Source: Candidatus Heimdallarchaeota archaeon
GTDB taxonomy: Archaea > Asgardarchaeota > Heimdallarchaeia > Heimdallarchaeales > Kariarchaeaceae
Direction: 5' to 3'
Length of the DNA stretch: 64,000 nt
Assembly (NCBI GenBank): GCA_030149205.1
Contig: JASBSB010000006.1
Location: 1 to 64,000, forward strand
Shown here: positions 26,717 through 35,696 of the stretch, in pieces
Position numbering within the stretch: the stretch's first letter is position 1
How the letters are laid out: every line of letters starts with the position of its first letter
Translations under genes and position numbers: made by a program
The notes under the pieces: model-generated
The model's input: only the letters and a program-made list of their open reading frames with translations
Database searches by the model: none
Told to the model about the DNA's origin: nothing

Positions 26717-27856
26717 TTAGATGCCATCCACCTGTCTGAATAAAAATACCAAGAAAACACCTGCAAGTATGGTTACCAATGCAGCCATATCCATCGAGAA
26801 AGTATAGACACCTGAAAAGGAAAAGAACAATATTGCTAATATAGGACCGACAAGACTTGCGGCTGAAAATGTTGCGTTATATAACCCAGTTGCAGTCCCC
26901 ACATTGCCTGTCTTTTTGCTCCGACTTTCAACCAAACGTAAACCCCCCACATAAAATAGTCCCCACGAAAATCCAAGAAGTATATTTGCCAGGGCCATTA
27001 ACCAAAACACAGTGATTATAGTAAATAGAAAAAACGTAGCTGCAGAGGCAAAAGTTCCCACAACAAACATTAGGCTTGGTCTGTATCGGTCACCAATTCT
27101 TTGCATTACCAAGAACTGTGTAAAGGTATTCATGACCTGTAGAATACCAATCTGTCCAGTAGAATAACCTAAGACATTTTGTAAGAAAATTGCCCAGAAT
27201 ATCCAGATACTGTTAGCTGTACCGTGCCTTAACAAAGCAACCAGGTAGATGAACCAGTTCTTTTTGAAGGCAAGGAGATATTTACCGAGTGGAGTTGATT
27301 TTGAATCAGAAACAGAAATGAGATACCCTCTTCCTTCTCCGGAAGCAAGTGCAATAAGAAATGCAACAGAGAACAAGAAAGAACTTAAATAAAACATGGT
27401 TCCTAACCCCGTGAATTCCGCGAGAATTCCTGTTGTATAACTCCCTATAGCCCACCCCAGAGATCCAAAAGAGGAGAGATTTCCTAGTTTTGCATTTCTG
27501 TCTGACGCAATTCCTGTGATGGAGGCAGGGTAAATGCCCATAGCCACTCCATGAGCAATTCTAACGACAAGAAATTCTGAAAATGTGGAGGCAAAGCTAT
27601 AGGAAAATGCCGAGAGTCCAGCAGCAAACAAACCTAACAACAGGAAGGGACGTCTTCCTATATCATCTGCAAGTCTGCCAAATGTTGAATTTGATATTAT
27701 AAGACAGGCAGAAAATACAACGCCCAACACAGCAATTTGTGATTCGATATAATGGTTATCTTTTAGATACAGTGACAAAAATGCAAAGATCACTGAGCCC
27801 CCAGAATTTGCAAACAAAAGAGTCAGTTTTAAATCTCCATTCCTGAAAATTAGCAC
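26717..27856 (-). CDS. MFS transporter
   Basis: A 379-residue, 12-helix transporter. The loop 2-3 signature is FGRLADDIGRRPFLLLGLFA, a canonical G-x-x-x-D-x-x-G-R-R motif. VRIAHGVAMGIYPASITGIA near residue 100 is the helix 4 motif of antiporters. The second half has MQRIGDRYRPSLMFVVG. It is only distantly similar to the other MFS protein at 25119-26333. The substrate cannot be inferred. The start codon is ATG 27856 or TTG nearby; the first helix starts soon after. Confidence 0.85.
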   Translation of the reverse strand: MLIFRNGDLKLTLLFANSGGSVIFAFLSLYLKDNHYIESQIAVLGVVFSACLIISNSTFGRLADDIGRRPFLLLGLFAAGLSAFSYSFASTFSEFLVVRIAHGVAMGIYPASITGIASDRNAKLGNLSSFGSLGWAIGSYTTGILAEFTGLGTMFYLSSFLFSVAFLIALASGEGRGYLISVSDSKSTPLGKYLLAFKKNWFIYLVALLRHGTANSIWIFWAIFLQNVLGYSTGQIGILQVMNTFTQFLVMQRIGDRYRPSLMFVVGTFASAATFFLFTIITVFWLMALANILLGFSWGLFYVGGLRLVESRSKKTGNVGTATGLYNATFSAASLVGPILAILFFSFSGVYTFSMDMAALVTILAGVFLVFLFRQVDGI

Positions 27857-27999
27857 AACACAAATTTTCTAAATAGCTCCTTTTTAACTCAGATGAAAGG
27901 ATACAAACCCTATAGTAGAATTTTAGTCGAGCAAATTAACATTTAAATTGTCCTTCACACTGTCATTATTCTTAAGAATTAATAGGAATCTTTCCAAAT

Positions 28000-28716
28000 G
28001 TGGCATTAAAACTATCTAATACATTCCGTACAAAAACTACACTATTCATTGATTTTGATGGAACAATAGTTGATTATAGACAAAACGAGATTAAGGCATT
28101 ACTAGCATTGATGGAACCTTTTAAGCTCGACAACAAAAAGCTGGATCAATTTATTTCGGCATATCAGAGAATTAATACTCAATTATGGGGAGAATACAGA
28201 AAGCAGAAAATAACAGTTGATATTCTTAGAGTCAGAAGATTTGAATTGGCATTGGAGGAAGCTCAAATCAAAAACATAACAGCTGAAAGTTTAAGTGTTA
28301 AATATCTAGAACATTTTATCGACAATGTTGAAATTGATAGCTCTATTTACAAAAAACTTGAAAAATTAAAAAACAACAATTTTAAGATTTATATTCTTAC
28401 AAATGGGTTTGAGTCAACTCAGAACAAACGAATTGACAGACTTAAGCTTAATAGAGTTATTGACGGGTATGTTACAAGTGAAAGAGCTGGAAAAGCCAAA
28501 CCAGATCCTGCAATGTTTCAACTTGCCATGAGAGAAGCAAACTCAAGACCAGAAGAAACTGTAATGATAGGTGATTCCTTTGAAGCAGATATTCTTGGGG
28601 CAAACCAACAAAGAATCTTTGGGATCCATCTTAGTGAAGAAGAACCACAAGTTGTAAATGAATGGTATCTCTCAACAAAAAATCTTGATGATGCATTGGA
28701 TTTATTTCTAATCTAA
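28000..28716 (+). CDS. HAD-superfamily phosphatase (YjjG-like)
   Basis: A 238-residue soluble hydrolase from GTG 28000. Motif I is LFIDFDGTIVDYRQNE, with the nucleophile Asp. Motif II is IYILTNGFESTQNKR near residue 130. Motif III is the Lys in RAGKAKPDPAMFQLAM near 163. Motif IV is VMIGDSFEADILGANQ near 190. The large helical cap between residues 20 and 100 is of the C1 type. The closest pattern is the YjjG/PynA group, which dephosphorylates nucleotides, but 2-haloacid dehalogenase-like and phosphoglycolate phosphatases look similar. Confidence 0.85.
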   Translation: MALKLSNTFRTKTTLFIDFDGTIVDYRQNEIKALLALMEPFKLDNKKLDQFISAYQRINTQLWGEYRKQKITVDILRVRRFELALEEAQIKNITAESLSVKYLEHFIDNVEIDSSIYKKLEKLKNNNFKIYILTNGFESTQNKRIDRLKLNRVIDGYVTSERAGKAKPDPAMFQLAMREANSRPEETVMIGDSFEADILGANQQRIFGIHLSEEEPQVVNEWYLSTKNLDDALDLFLI

Positions 28717-28913
28717 GCTTAGGTACCTAGAATTTGAATGAAATGAACATTGAATCAACCTGGGGTTAACCGTTATCTCTTACTTGTTCATATTATTTCC
28801 GGTGTTAAAAGAAACAGTTCCAAGCATTAACCTTATACTAATCTTTGCTTCACCTATTTTAACCGTAAGCTAATTTTCGAAGCTGTAGCGATTCACACGG
28901 GTCATAAAAAAGC

Positions 28914-29318
28914 TTAGCCCATTAAACCAGCCTTTGTAAGGATAATATCAATTTTTCTTTCAACTGTTTTGATTTTATCTATATCTAAAGCTATCACCCT
29001 CTGTGGGTTCCCAAAAGCCTCATAGGTTAACTGACTGATCTGTTCCAATGCATTTGTCAATTGGGTGGTATCTGTTTTTCCAGTCGTGATTGCAGTAGAT
29101 ATATAATTATAATGCTTTTTAACCTGAATCTTAACATCAATTGGATTATTCATCTCCTCTCTAAGTATAGATGCAATATTCATCAGTCTTGCTCCACTAG
29201 ATTCTTGTGCTGCAACCAATCCACTTACAACCTGAGGATCTAATAGTTTTGAGGGATCGTAAGATCTATGAACAAAACATGGCCCCTGAGGAGATGATAC
29301 CAAAAGATGAGTTAACAT
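28914..29318 (-). CDS. small longin/roadblock-like domain protein
   Basis: A 134-residue protein. It starts MLTHLLVSSPQGPCFVHRSY, the beta-hairpin of longin and sigma-adaptin-like folds, followed by VVSGLVAAQESSGARLMNIA. A beta-meander (NPIDVKIQVKKHYNYISTAI) and a long C-terminal helix (TNALEQISQLTYEAF) complete an alpha-beta layout. Similar stand-alone domains are abundant in Asgard archaea, where they are thought to partner small GTPases. The assignment is from pattern and size only. It is a single gene. Confidence 0.5.
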   Translation of the reverse strand: MLTHLLVSSPQGPCFVHRSYDPSKLLDPQVVSGLVAAQESSGARLMNIASILREEMNNPIDVKIQVKKHYNYISTAITTGKTDTTQLTNALEQISQLTYEAFGNPQRVIALDIDKIKTVERKIDIILTKAGLMG

Positions 29319-29461
29319 GGCTTCTCAGTTTAACGAATAATTTTTACAATATATAATAAATGAAGCTTTCTCTGTGTTATATGGGTAGTACAAAGGTCGT
29401 TTATTAAATAGATTAGTTGTAAGACTATAAAATTCGGATATCAGGGGCGTTATGTGTAAAT

Positions 29462-30088
29462 TTAAATCTTGTCAACTACTCCGGTGATCTGTCCATTTTT
29501 AAATCCAAATATCTCCCAAACTGAATTTTTCTGTCCTGACATACCAGGAGATCCAGCTGGCATACCTGGTAGAGTAATCCCGCTGAGATCAGAAGTAGAG
29601 TTTAGAAATTTCTCTAAAGAGGGGAGAGGAATATGTCCCTCAGAAAAGTATCCATTAACCTTAACAGTGTGACACGATTGATAATTTCGTCCGATTCCCA
29701 TCTGTTTGAATAGGTCATTCCTGTTGGGTACTACATTATCTTGTACTTTTACTCCATTGGTTTCTAGATATTGCATGTAAAGGTGACAGCAACTACAGCT
29801 TGCTTCTCGGAATATTGCAATTTCAAGTGTATAAGTTTTTGAAAGAGTGGGAATATTTGGAGTGCTGGAATCGAGAGGTGTTTGTAAATTGGTAACTGGG
29901 TTGGAAAAGAAACCAGAGAAAATTAATCCAAACACAATCAAGAGTGCTAAACCACCTATAAATAGGATGTTAGAAGATCCACTGTTTCCGTTAACCTTCT
30001 TTTTTGAGATTGTTCTGTCCAAAAATTGTTTTTTAGACTCAGCAATCATTTTTTCAACATTCGCATCTATTGGGTCTTTCTTAGACAT
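29462..30088 (-). CDS. membrane-anchored DUF411 protein, probable copper/metal-binding
   Basis: A 208-residue protein. Residues 1-40 are polar, and one helix follows near 43-63 (LFIGGLALLIVFGLIFSGFF). The DUF411 domain is outside the membrane. It contains REASCSCCHLYMQYLETNGV with the C-x-C-C-H metal motif near residue 98, NYQSCHTVKVNGYFSEGHIP near 134 and ITLPGMPAGSPGMSG near 172; all three are family landmarks. DUF411 proteins sit beside copper-handling genes in bacteria. Here it may serve the copper enzyme NirK encoded 13 kb away, which is inference. Confidence 0.85.
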   Translation of the reverse strand: MSKKDPIDANVEKMIAESKKQFLDRTISKKKVNGNSGSSNILFIGGLALLIVFGLIFSGFFSNPVTNLQTPLDSSTPNIPTLSKTYTLEIAIFREASCSCCHLYMQYLETNGVKVQDNVVPNRNDLFKQMGIGRNYQSCHTVKVNGYFSEGHIPLPSLEKFLNSTSDLSGITLPGMPAGSPGMSGQKNSVWEIFGFKNGQITGVVDKI

Positions 30089-30285
30089 CAGATTCTATCA
30101 AAAAATTGACCTAATAAACTTATGTTCTTTTTTTGAGTATAGTGAAATATATCAAAATTAAATATATCAGTTTATGACTGATTAGTCGTTGATATGTAGT
30201 AAAGTCCTCTCAAAGATTACATTTTGAAAGTAAATTATTTGATTCATTCTACGGTGATTGGGTACTACAAATGGTCTCATTCAAC

Positions 30286-30978
30286 TCAGGAACTGGTAGG
30301 GATGACTCTAAATACCTTATGATCTTTGTGATATCTATCGATACTAACAGATTTAGAAACTGTAAAGTCCTTGGATTCTAGTATCCGACTCTGTTCCCTG
30401 AAAATCTGTTCTGGGGATTTTGTTTGTGATATTGACTTAGATTTTATGGCAATTAATCCCTCACCCTCCAGTAAAAAGGCATTTAAGTTTCTTACAAAAA
30501 GTTCGGCTTGGTTGGGTTGAGCCACATCACAGAATACAAAATCCACGCAATCCACCAATTCTGTGTACTCTTCGGGATATCTAGCATCCCGATGAAGTGG
30601 GATAATGTTTTCTCTTCTGATAGATAGATTCAAAAGGTCTCTCATAGGAATTGGAGCAAATTCAATTGCGAAAACGATTCCTTCTGTTACAATATCACTG
30701 ATGTGAGATACGGTTGTCCCAGAGGATGCGCCAAGATACAACACCTTAGAGTTTCTCTTAAGATTATCAATCGTCATATTTTGGAGAATACTGGCTGCTA
30801 CCTTAGATCTTTTGAATGAAAATTCACGAAGCTCTCCAAATTCTGTTTGAAATAATCGCTCTCCATATACAGAGGTACCTTTAATCATATTCTGAGTTGC
30901 CAATCTGACACCCAATATTCCTTCAACGGTATAAAGTCCAGCAATTTTTGGGTGTGGTTTAAATCTTTCTTCCATCAT
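30286..30978 (-). CDS. flpA: fibrillarin-like rRNA/tRNA 2'-O-methyltransferase
   Basis: A 230-residue archaeal fibrillarin. It transfers methyl groups to ribose 2'-OH at sites chosen by C/D-box guide RNAs. The SAM-binding region is VLYLGASSGTTVSHISDIV near residue 80, then VFAIEFAPIPMRDLLNLS near 103. VDFVFCDVAQPNQAELFVRN near 145 is the catalytic Asp region, and LIAIKSKSISQTKSPEQIF holds the catalytic Lys. The KRSK stretch near 56 belongs to the N-terminal domain that dimerises. Its start overlaps the end of nop5 by 4 bases, the usual archaeal arrangement. Confidence 0.95.
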   Translation of the reverse strand: MMEERFKPHPKIAGLYTVEGILGVRLATQNMIKGTSVYGERLFQTEFGELREFSFKRSKVAASILQNMTIDNLKRNSKVLYLGASSGTTVSHISDIVTEGIVFAIEFAPIPMRDLLNLSIRRENIIPLHRDARYPEEYTELVDCVDFVFCDVAQPNQAELFVRNLNAFLLEGEGLIAIKSKSISQTKSPEQIFREQSRILESKDFTVSKSVSIDRYHKDHKVFRVIPTSS

Positions 30979-32132
30979 CTTCTCTGTCTCCTCCTTTTCT
31001 TCCCTTGATTAGATTTGTTCCTTTTGTATGACTGTTTAGACTGCCTAAGGAATCTTTCTGGTGCTTTTGGAAATCTTTCTCTAAGCGTCTTAGAATAATC
31101 AATCAGTCCTTTTCTAATCTCAGTCCCTCTGTTTTCTCCTTTGAAAAAGTCTAATTTTGTCGCAATTGCTATTTTTGCTGAAAAGGCTCTTGCCATCTTA
31201 CCGCGGAGCCAGAAAGGCATGGTTCCCACTTCTGGGATCTGAAAGATTATTCCGTGCTTTGGTGTTTTTCCCCTTGATTTGATTGCCTTGTAAAGTGCCT
31301 TTTCCGCTCCAAGTGTCTGTATTTTTCCAGCAGGAGAAAAAGCGAGTTCTTTCAGACTTCCTGCCTGAGAAATTAATCTAGCCCCAACATTAGTTCCAGC
31401 AACTGCTGAGAGATTTGGAGCTATGTCCACCATTGTTTCACTGATCCAGTTCTCTAACTCAGTCTTTTGTTGGTAGACCCCTACTACCTCATTTGCCAGT
31501 GATTTTAACATAGCATAATCAATGGAGTCGAAATCTGCACCTAGGGATGTTTCTCGTGAATTCAAGATTAATTTTGATATTTCTGAGTCTAATCCTTGAT
31601 CATTTAGAACATTTAAACTCAGTTCAGATTTATCTGGACACGCTGAAATTACTCTAGCCAGAGTATGGGAAGTCCTTATAAAAACAAGAATTTCTGGAAA
31701 ATGTAAGGAATAGATCTCCTGTAACCGGATTCCAAGTTGAATGTAAGATCGCTGAAGTTCATCAACAGTTAACACTGCTTGAGCAATCAATGTGTCTCTT
31801 CCCTGTGAAAACTGTCTTACTGAGTCACGAGAGAGCTCTATGGCTTTTTCTCTCACCAGATCATAATAATCTGCAAGTTCACCAATAAACATAGAATTAT
31901 TGAGTAGAAATTCAAACCGATTATTACGAATCTTCTTCAACACAATATTTGAGAGATCAAGCTTTTTATTGATATGATCAGAGAGAGTCTCATAAACCCA
32001 TCTGTTATCTGTGATAACCTTATCCCACGATGACGAAACCTCAGAGAGAGATGCTTCATCAATCAACTGAATCACATCACCTTCTTCGGTCAATTCTAAG
32101 ACACCAACTATAGTTTTACTTAAGAGAGTCAA
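30975..32132 (-). CDS. nop5: Nop5/Nop56-family C/D-box RNP core protein
   Basis: A 385-residue scaffold of the archaeal C/D-box methylation complex. The N-terminal domain (1-120) binds fibrillarin. A coiled coil spans about 125-235. The NOP domain that recognises L7Ae-bound RNA is clear near residues 235-300 (IAPNLSAVAGTNVGARLISQ, AGSLKELAFSPAGKIQTLGA, ALYKAIKSRGKTPKHGIIFQ). The C-terminal tail is strongly basic (KQSYKRNKSNQGKKRRRQRR), as in other archaeal Nop5. It is the first gene of the nop5-flpA operon and is divergent from the S30e gene. Confidence 0.95.
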   Translation of the reverse strand: MTLLSKTIVGVLELTEEGDVIQLIDEASLSEVSSSWDKVITDNRWVYETLSDHINKKLDLSNIVLKKIRNNRFEFLLNNSMFIGELADYYDLVREKAIELSRDSVRQFSQGRDTLIAQAVLTVDELQRSYIQLGIRLQEIYSLHFPEILVFIRTSHTLARVISACPDKSELSLNVLNDQGLDSEISKLILNSRETSLGADFDSIDYAMLKSLANEVVGVYQQKTELENWISETMVDIAPNLSAVAGTNVGARLISQAGSLKELAFSPAGKIQTLGAEKALYKAIKSRGKTPKHGIIFQIPEVGTMPFWLRGKMARAFSAKIAIATKLDFFKGENRGTEIRKGLIDYSKTLRERFPKAPERFLRQSKQSYKRNKSNQGKKRRRQRR

Positions 32133-32274
32133 TAGGTTTTATGGGAGTTAGGGAATATAAAACATAAGCAACTAACATAGAAAAACCAAACATCAACTCC
32201 TATATTTTCAATGATAGTTTGTTGGTGAACACATCTTAACCTTTTAAAGATACAAATCTCTTAATAGTTTGTAC

Positions 32275-32445
32275 ATGACACACGGTAGGTTACAAAACGC
32301 AGGGATTGTTCGTAAGAGAACTCCTAAGCAGGAAAGAAAGTATCCAAACAGAAAGAGTCCCATTCCTAGAATTAGAAATAAGAAGAATTACTACAACAGA
32401 CTTTTCAAAAATAAACCCATTGGACAGGGAAACAAAAGGCGTTAA
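32275..32445 (+). CDS. rps30e: ribosomal protein S30e
   Basis: A 56-residue, very basic protein. MTHGRLQNAGIVRKRTPKQE matches the THGSLxxAGKVRxQTPK start of archaeal and eukaryotic S30e. NYYNRLFKNKPIGQGNKRR matches the family C-terminus (NRRFVN...GGKR). The ATG at 32275 is 142 bases from the divergent nop5 start. It is one of the shared archaeal/eukaryotic ribosomal proteins absent from bacteria. Confidence 0.85.
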   Translation: MTHGRLQNAGIVRKRTPKQERKYPNRKSPIPRIRNKKNYYNRLFKNKPIGQGNKRR

Positions 32446-32465
32446 TTTACTAAGAGGGTTGCTCT

Positions 32466-34061
32466 CTGTACCTTGAAGAACGAGCCTTAGATGAGAAATC
32501 CGAGAAGGCTTATAAAGAAATTATACAGGATATCCTTAGGTTTAAACCTAACAGGGATGAATTAGAAAAGATTAAGAGACGAGTTTCCATCAAATATCAG
32601 TTGAAGAGATTCCCAAAGAATTCAGACTTACTTGCATTTAGCCCTGATAAGAGGGATGAATTGGTGAGATATTTACAAATTAGAGGAGTAAGATCTGTTT
32701 CTGGTGTAAATGTTATTTCTGTAATGACAGCACCCTTTGAATGTCGTCATGGAGCTTGTATTTATTGTCCAGGTGGCCCAACATGGGGTACTCCTATGAG
32801 TTACACTGGAAGAGAGCCCGCTTCAATGAGAGCTATCCAAAACGGATTTGATCCGGTTTTACAGATACAATCAAGACTAAAACAGTTCGAAGCAACCGGT
32901 CACAACGCTGAAAAAATTGACTTGATAGTCATGGGTGGGACATTTAACAGTACTCCAAAGGAATATCAAGATGAATTTATGATGGGGGTATATGAGGCAC
33001 TAAATGGTGAAAGATCAGAAACTCTTGAAGAAGCAAAGAGAATGAACGAAACAGCCAAACATAGATGTGTGGGGCTAACTTTTGAGACTAAGCCCGATTG
33101 GGCACTACAGCAGCATGTTGTTGAAATGCTAAAATATGGAGTAACAAGAGTTGAAATTGGGGTACAGACATTACAAGAGGATGTTCTTGAATTTGTAAAT
33201 CGGGGGCATGGATTGCAGGAAGTTGAAGATTCATTTAAAGCACTTCGAGATGTTGGTCTTAAAATAACAGCTCACATGATGCCAGGACTACCTAAAACCA
33301 CACCAGACACCGATATCGAGGACTTTCGTAAACTTTACTATGATCCAAGATTTATACCGGATGAAATTAAAATTTATCCCACCCAAGTCATTGAAAACAC
33401 TCCCCTTGCCAAAATGGTAAACGAGGGAACCTACAAGGGTTTAAGCAATGAAGAAACTTTTAGGATAATGTTAGAGGCAAAGAAAATCACACCACCTTTC
33501 GTTAGAATCAAACGAGCACTTCGAGACCTCCCTATCCCTCTCGTTGTATCTGGCCCTACCTGGGGAGATATGAGAAAGAGAATAGAAGAACAAATGGAAC
33601 AACTGGAAGCGGTATGTAAATGTATCAGGTGCCGGGAAATCGGTCAGTTGGCATACAAAGGGAAACCCATACCCAAGCCTGAAGATATCTATCTCAAGAA
33701 CCGTACCTATAAAGCTGGTGGAGGAACAGAACACTTTTTGTCATTTGAAGACAAGAACGATGTGTTAGTAGGATTCTTAAGACTAAGATTTCCTTCAGAA
33801 GATGTTTTTTTGGAATCTCTAAAAGATTCTGCTATCGTTAGAGAAGTTCATGTATATGGGTCTTCTCTCCAACTCGGTGAAGAATCAGGGGATAGCTTTC
33901 AACACAGAGGATATGGAAGAAAATTGGTGGAAGCTGCAGAAAACCTTAGCAGAGATGCTGGGTACAAATTTTTATCAATTATATCTGGGGTAGGTGTACG
34001 CCAGTACTATGAGAAGTTTGGTTATTCATTAAATGAGTTTTATATGACCAAGAAACTCTGA
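32466..34061 (+). CDS. elp3: Elp3-type tRNA uridine-34 carboxymethyl/acetyltransferase, radical SAM plus GNAT
   Basis: Elp3 modifies wobble uridine of tRNA. The radical-SAM domain has CRHGACIYCPGGPTWGT with the Cys triad, then DLIVMGGTFNSTPKEYQDEF, RVEIGVQTLQEDVLEFVNRG and HMMPGLPKTTPDTDIEDF. The zinc-binding CKCIRCREIG is followed by a C-terminal GNAT domain (HRGYGRKLVEAAENLSRDAG). The first ordinary start, TTG 32601, would cut off the conserved N-terminal tRNA-binding helices. These are encoded in the same frame upstream (EKAYKEIIQDILRFKPNRDE, LEKIKRRVSIKYQLKR). No ATG, GTG or TTG precedes them; CTG 32466, behind gaggg at 32454-32458, is the best candidate and gives 531 residues, normal for the family. 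Confidence 0.93.
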   Translation: MYLEERALDEKSEKAYKEIIQDILRFKPNRDELEKIKRRVSIKYQLKRFPKNSDLLAFSPDKRDELVRYLQIRGVRSVSGVNVISVMTAPFECRHGACIYCPGGPTWGTPMSYTGREPASMRAIQNGFDPVLQIQSRLKQFEATGHNAEKIDLIVMGGTFNSTPKEYQDEFMMGVYEALNGERSETLEEAKRMNETAKHRCVGLTFETKPDWALQQHVVEMLKYGVTRVEIGVQTLQEDVLEFVNRGHGLQEVEDSFKALRDVGLKITAHMMPGLPKTTPDTDIEDFRKLYYDPRFIPDEIKIYPTQVIENTPLAKMVNEGTYKGLSNEETFRIMLEAKKITPPFVRIKRALRDLPIPLVVSGPTWGDMRKRIEEQMEQLEAVCKCIRCREIGQLAYKGKPIPKPEDIYLKNRTYKAGGGTEHFLSFEDKNDVLVGFLRLRFPSEDVFLESLKDSAIVREVHVYGSSLQLGEESGDSFQHRGYGRKLVEAAENLSRDAGYKFLSIISGVGVRQYYEKFGYSLNEFYMTKKL

Positions 34062-34199
34062 ATGTTAGAAACTATGAATTTTTCATCTTGCAAGAATTAT
34101 GGATTGCTGATTCATGTGTATAACCATCAGGTTAGTGATTATATGGAAACTAAGGCATTTCTTTTGCAAAATTTGCTAACAGTTATTGATCAGCGATAA
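34062..34199 (+). CDS. possible small protein directly after elp3
   Basis: ATG 34062 immediately follows the elp3 stop (TGA 34059-34061) and opens 45 codons (MLETMNFSSCKNYGLLIHVY ... LLTVIDQR). No family match is recognised. The tight junction is the only support; chance is quite possible in this AT-rich DNA. Confidence 0.25.
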   Translation: MLETMNFSSCKNYGLLIHVYNHQVSDYMETKAFLLQNLLTVIDQR

Positions 34200-34231
34200 A
34201 CTCACTCTATTCATCTAAAATTGAAATAGTG

Positions 34232-35026
34232 TTAGGCAAATTCTCCTGGTGTTTTGCGCGGTGTGCTTGCTTGAGTCAACAGTGTGATATGTTCTCTTAC
34301 AACAAAGAGCTTGCGATACACTTTATTCCAGTACGACTGAGGGATTGAATGATAAAGGTTGAGAATTTCTTTGGCCAAGATTTCATTTTCATCTGAATTT
34401 ACAAACTCATTCTCCTTCTTGAGGATCTCTTTTTTGAGACTGATTTTTTTAAATTCAGATAAGAGTGAGCTAAGTTCTATCGCCATTGGTCTCAACATTG
34501 TTTCTATCTGAAAACTAACATCGTAGACCATGGAATTAACTGTCCGTTTACCCTTTTTAGGTTTAGTCGGTCTTCTTAACCTTAATACTATCGGGTTCAT
34601 TTTGGCGATTATGTCACCCTCCCAATCTAGATTTCTACTTATCACTTCAAAAAGTGGTCCAAGCCTCAATATAGCCACCTGTTTCTCTAATTCAGATCTA
34701 ATCTTCCAAAAGTGACTAAACCATTCATTGCTAAGATTGGCAAGAACTTCACTGCGTATGATTTTTGAGTGCTCGATAAACCTTTCATATTTTCGTTCAA
34801 ATGTATCACGTTTGATTTCACTCTTTGCCTGATCCTCTAAGCCTTCCCACCTTATCTTGGCATAATTTATTTGAGATTCAATGAATTTTGAAAATCCTGT
34901 GTTAATCTTTTGGATCTCATCCCTTATTAATTTGACCTTACTAAGGTTTATGAACAAATCAAATTGACCTGCCTGTAAATAATATTTATAAGGTAGACTT
35001 GAAGGGTTGCTCACCAGATATCTCAA
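34232..35026 (-). CDS. unknown helical protein
   Basis: A 264-residue, charged protein without signal peptide or transmembrane segments. It is almost wholly helical, with heptad-like runs near residues 55-115 (KSEIKRDTFERKYERFIEHS) and 185-215 (LLSEFKKISLKKEILKKENE). A basic stretch, LRLRRPTKPKKGKR, near 150 could bind nucleic acid. It is followed on the same strand by nothing close, and preceded by the Cys-containing gene at 35070 with a 43-base gap, so the two probably form an operon. I do not recognise the family. Confidence 0.65.
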   Translation of the reverse strand: MRYLVSNPSSLPYKYYLQAGQFDLFINLSKVKLIRDEIQKINTGFSKFIESQINYAKIRWEGLEDQAKSEIKRDTFERKYERFIEHSKIIRSEVLANLSNEWFSHFWKIRSELEKQVAILRLGPLFEVISRNLDWEGDIIAKMNPIVLRLRRPTKPKKGKRTVNSMVYDVSFQIETMLRPMAIELSSLLSEFKKISLKKEILKKENEFVNSDENEILAKEILNLYHSIPQSYWNKVYRKLFVVREHITLLTQASTPRKTPGEFA

Positions 35027-35069
35027 TTCTAGATTTATTATACACTTTTAAGCCTAGAGATTAATTCGA

Positions 35070-35621
35070 CTAGGCCTTTTCATACGAGAAAGATATCTGC
35101 TTTGCAGTCTGATTTTCCCAATTGGTAAATATCTGTTTAGCCGATATTGCAAGTTTTTTCCAGTTATTCTGGAAGTAATCTACCAACCAAAAGACCTTAG
35201 TTATGGTCTCCTCATTCGATACCATATTATCATCAACCATTATAGTAAAATCGCCTGCGTCCCAATCACTTTTTTGAACAATCTGAATGGATTTTGAGAG
35301 TGTGGATTTCATCCTACTTAATGCATATTTTTCAAATTCATCACTTACATGTAGGTTTAGGTGTATCATGATGCTGTTAACAGTTTTTTCGACCACCACG
35401 TTGTCCTCGACTAACATTTCAACCTCTCCTATCTCACATTCTCTGCAGATAGCACAAGGAAAATTAATTCCCCCTCTTTTTGGACACTCTATTGGTTTTA
35501 AGCTCTGAAATTCCTGTAGATGTAAGATTTCCATTTCAATGAATCTTTCAACTTCCCTTAGTGATAAATCTTTGTTAGTGGAATATAGATATTTCAACAA
35601 TTTTAGGTTGTTTCTGTTCAC
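35070..35621 (-). CDS. unknown protein with a four-cysteine cluster
   Basis: A 183-residue protein. Near residues 45-65 it has ECPKRGGINFPCAICRECEI, that is C-x10-C-x2-C-x2-C, which could hold zinc or an iron-sulfur cluster. The C-terminal two thirds (MIHLNLHVSDEFEKYALSRM, FTIMVDDNMVSNEETITKVF) are alpha/beta. It is upstream of the helical protein at 34232-35026 in the same direction. No family was recognised. Its position among information-processing genes suggests, but does not show, a role there. Confidence 0.6.
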   Translation of the reverse strand: MNRNNLKLLKYLYSTNKDLSLREVERFIEMEILHLQEFQSLKPIECPKRGGINFPCAICRECEIGEVEMLVEDNVVVEKTVNSIMIHLNLHVSDEFEKYALSRMKSTLSKSIQIVQKSDWDAGDFTIMVDDNMVSNEETITKVFWLVDYFQNNWKKLAISAKQIFTNWENQTAKQISFSYEKA

Positions 35622-35696
35622 GTAGTGGTTTTTCTGATGTTTCAGTTACACAATAAAGAAAGTTAGGAAAGGGATTCTCTAATGCCTAATAAATTT

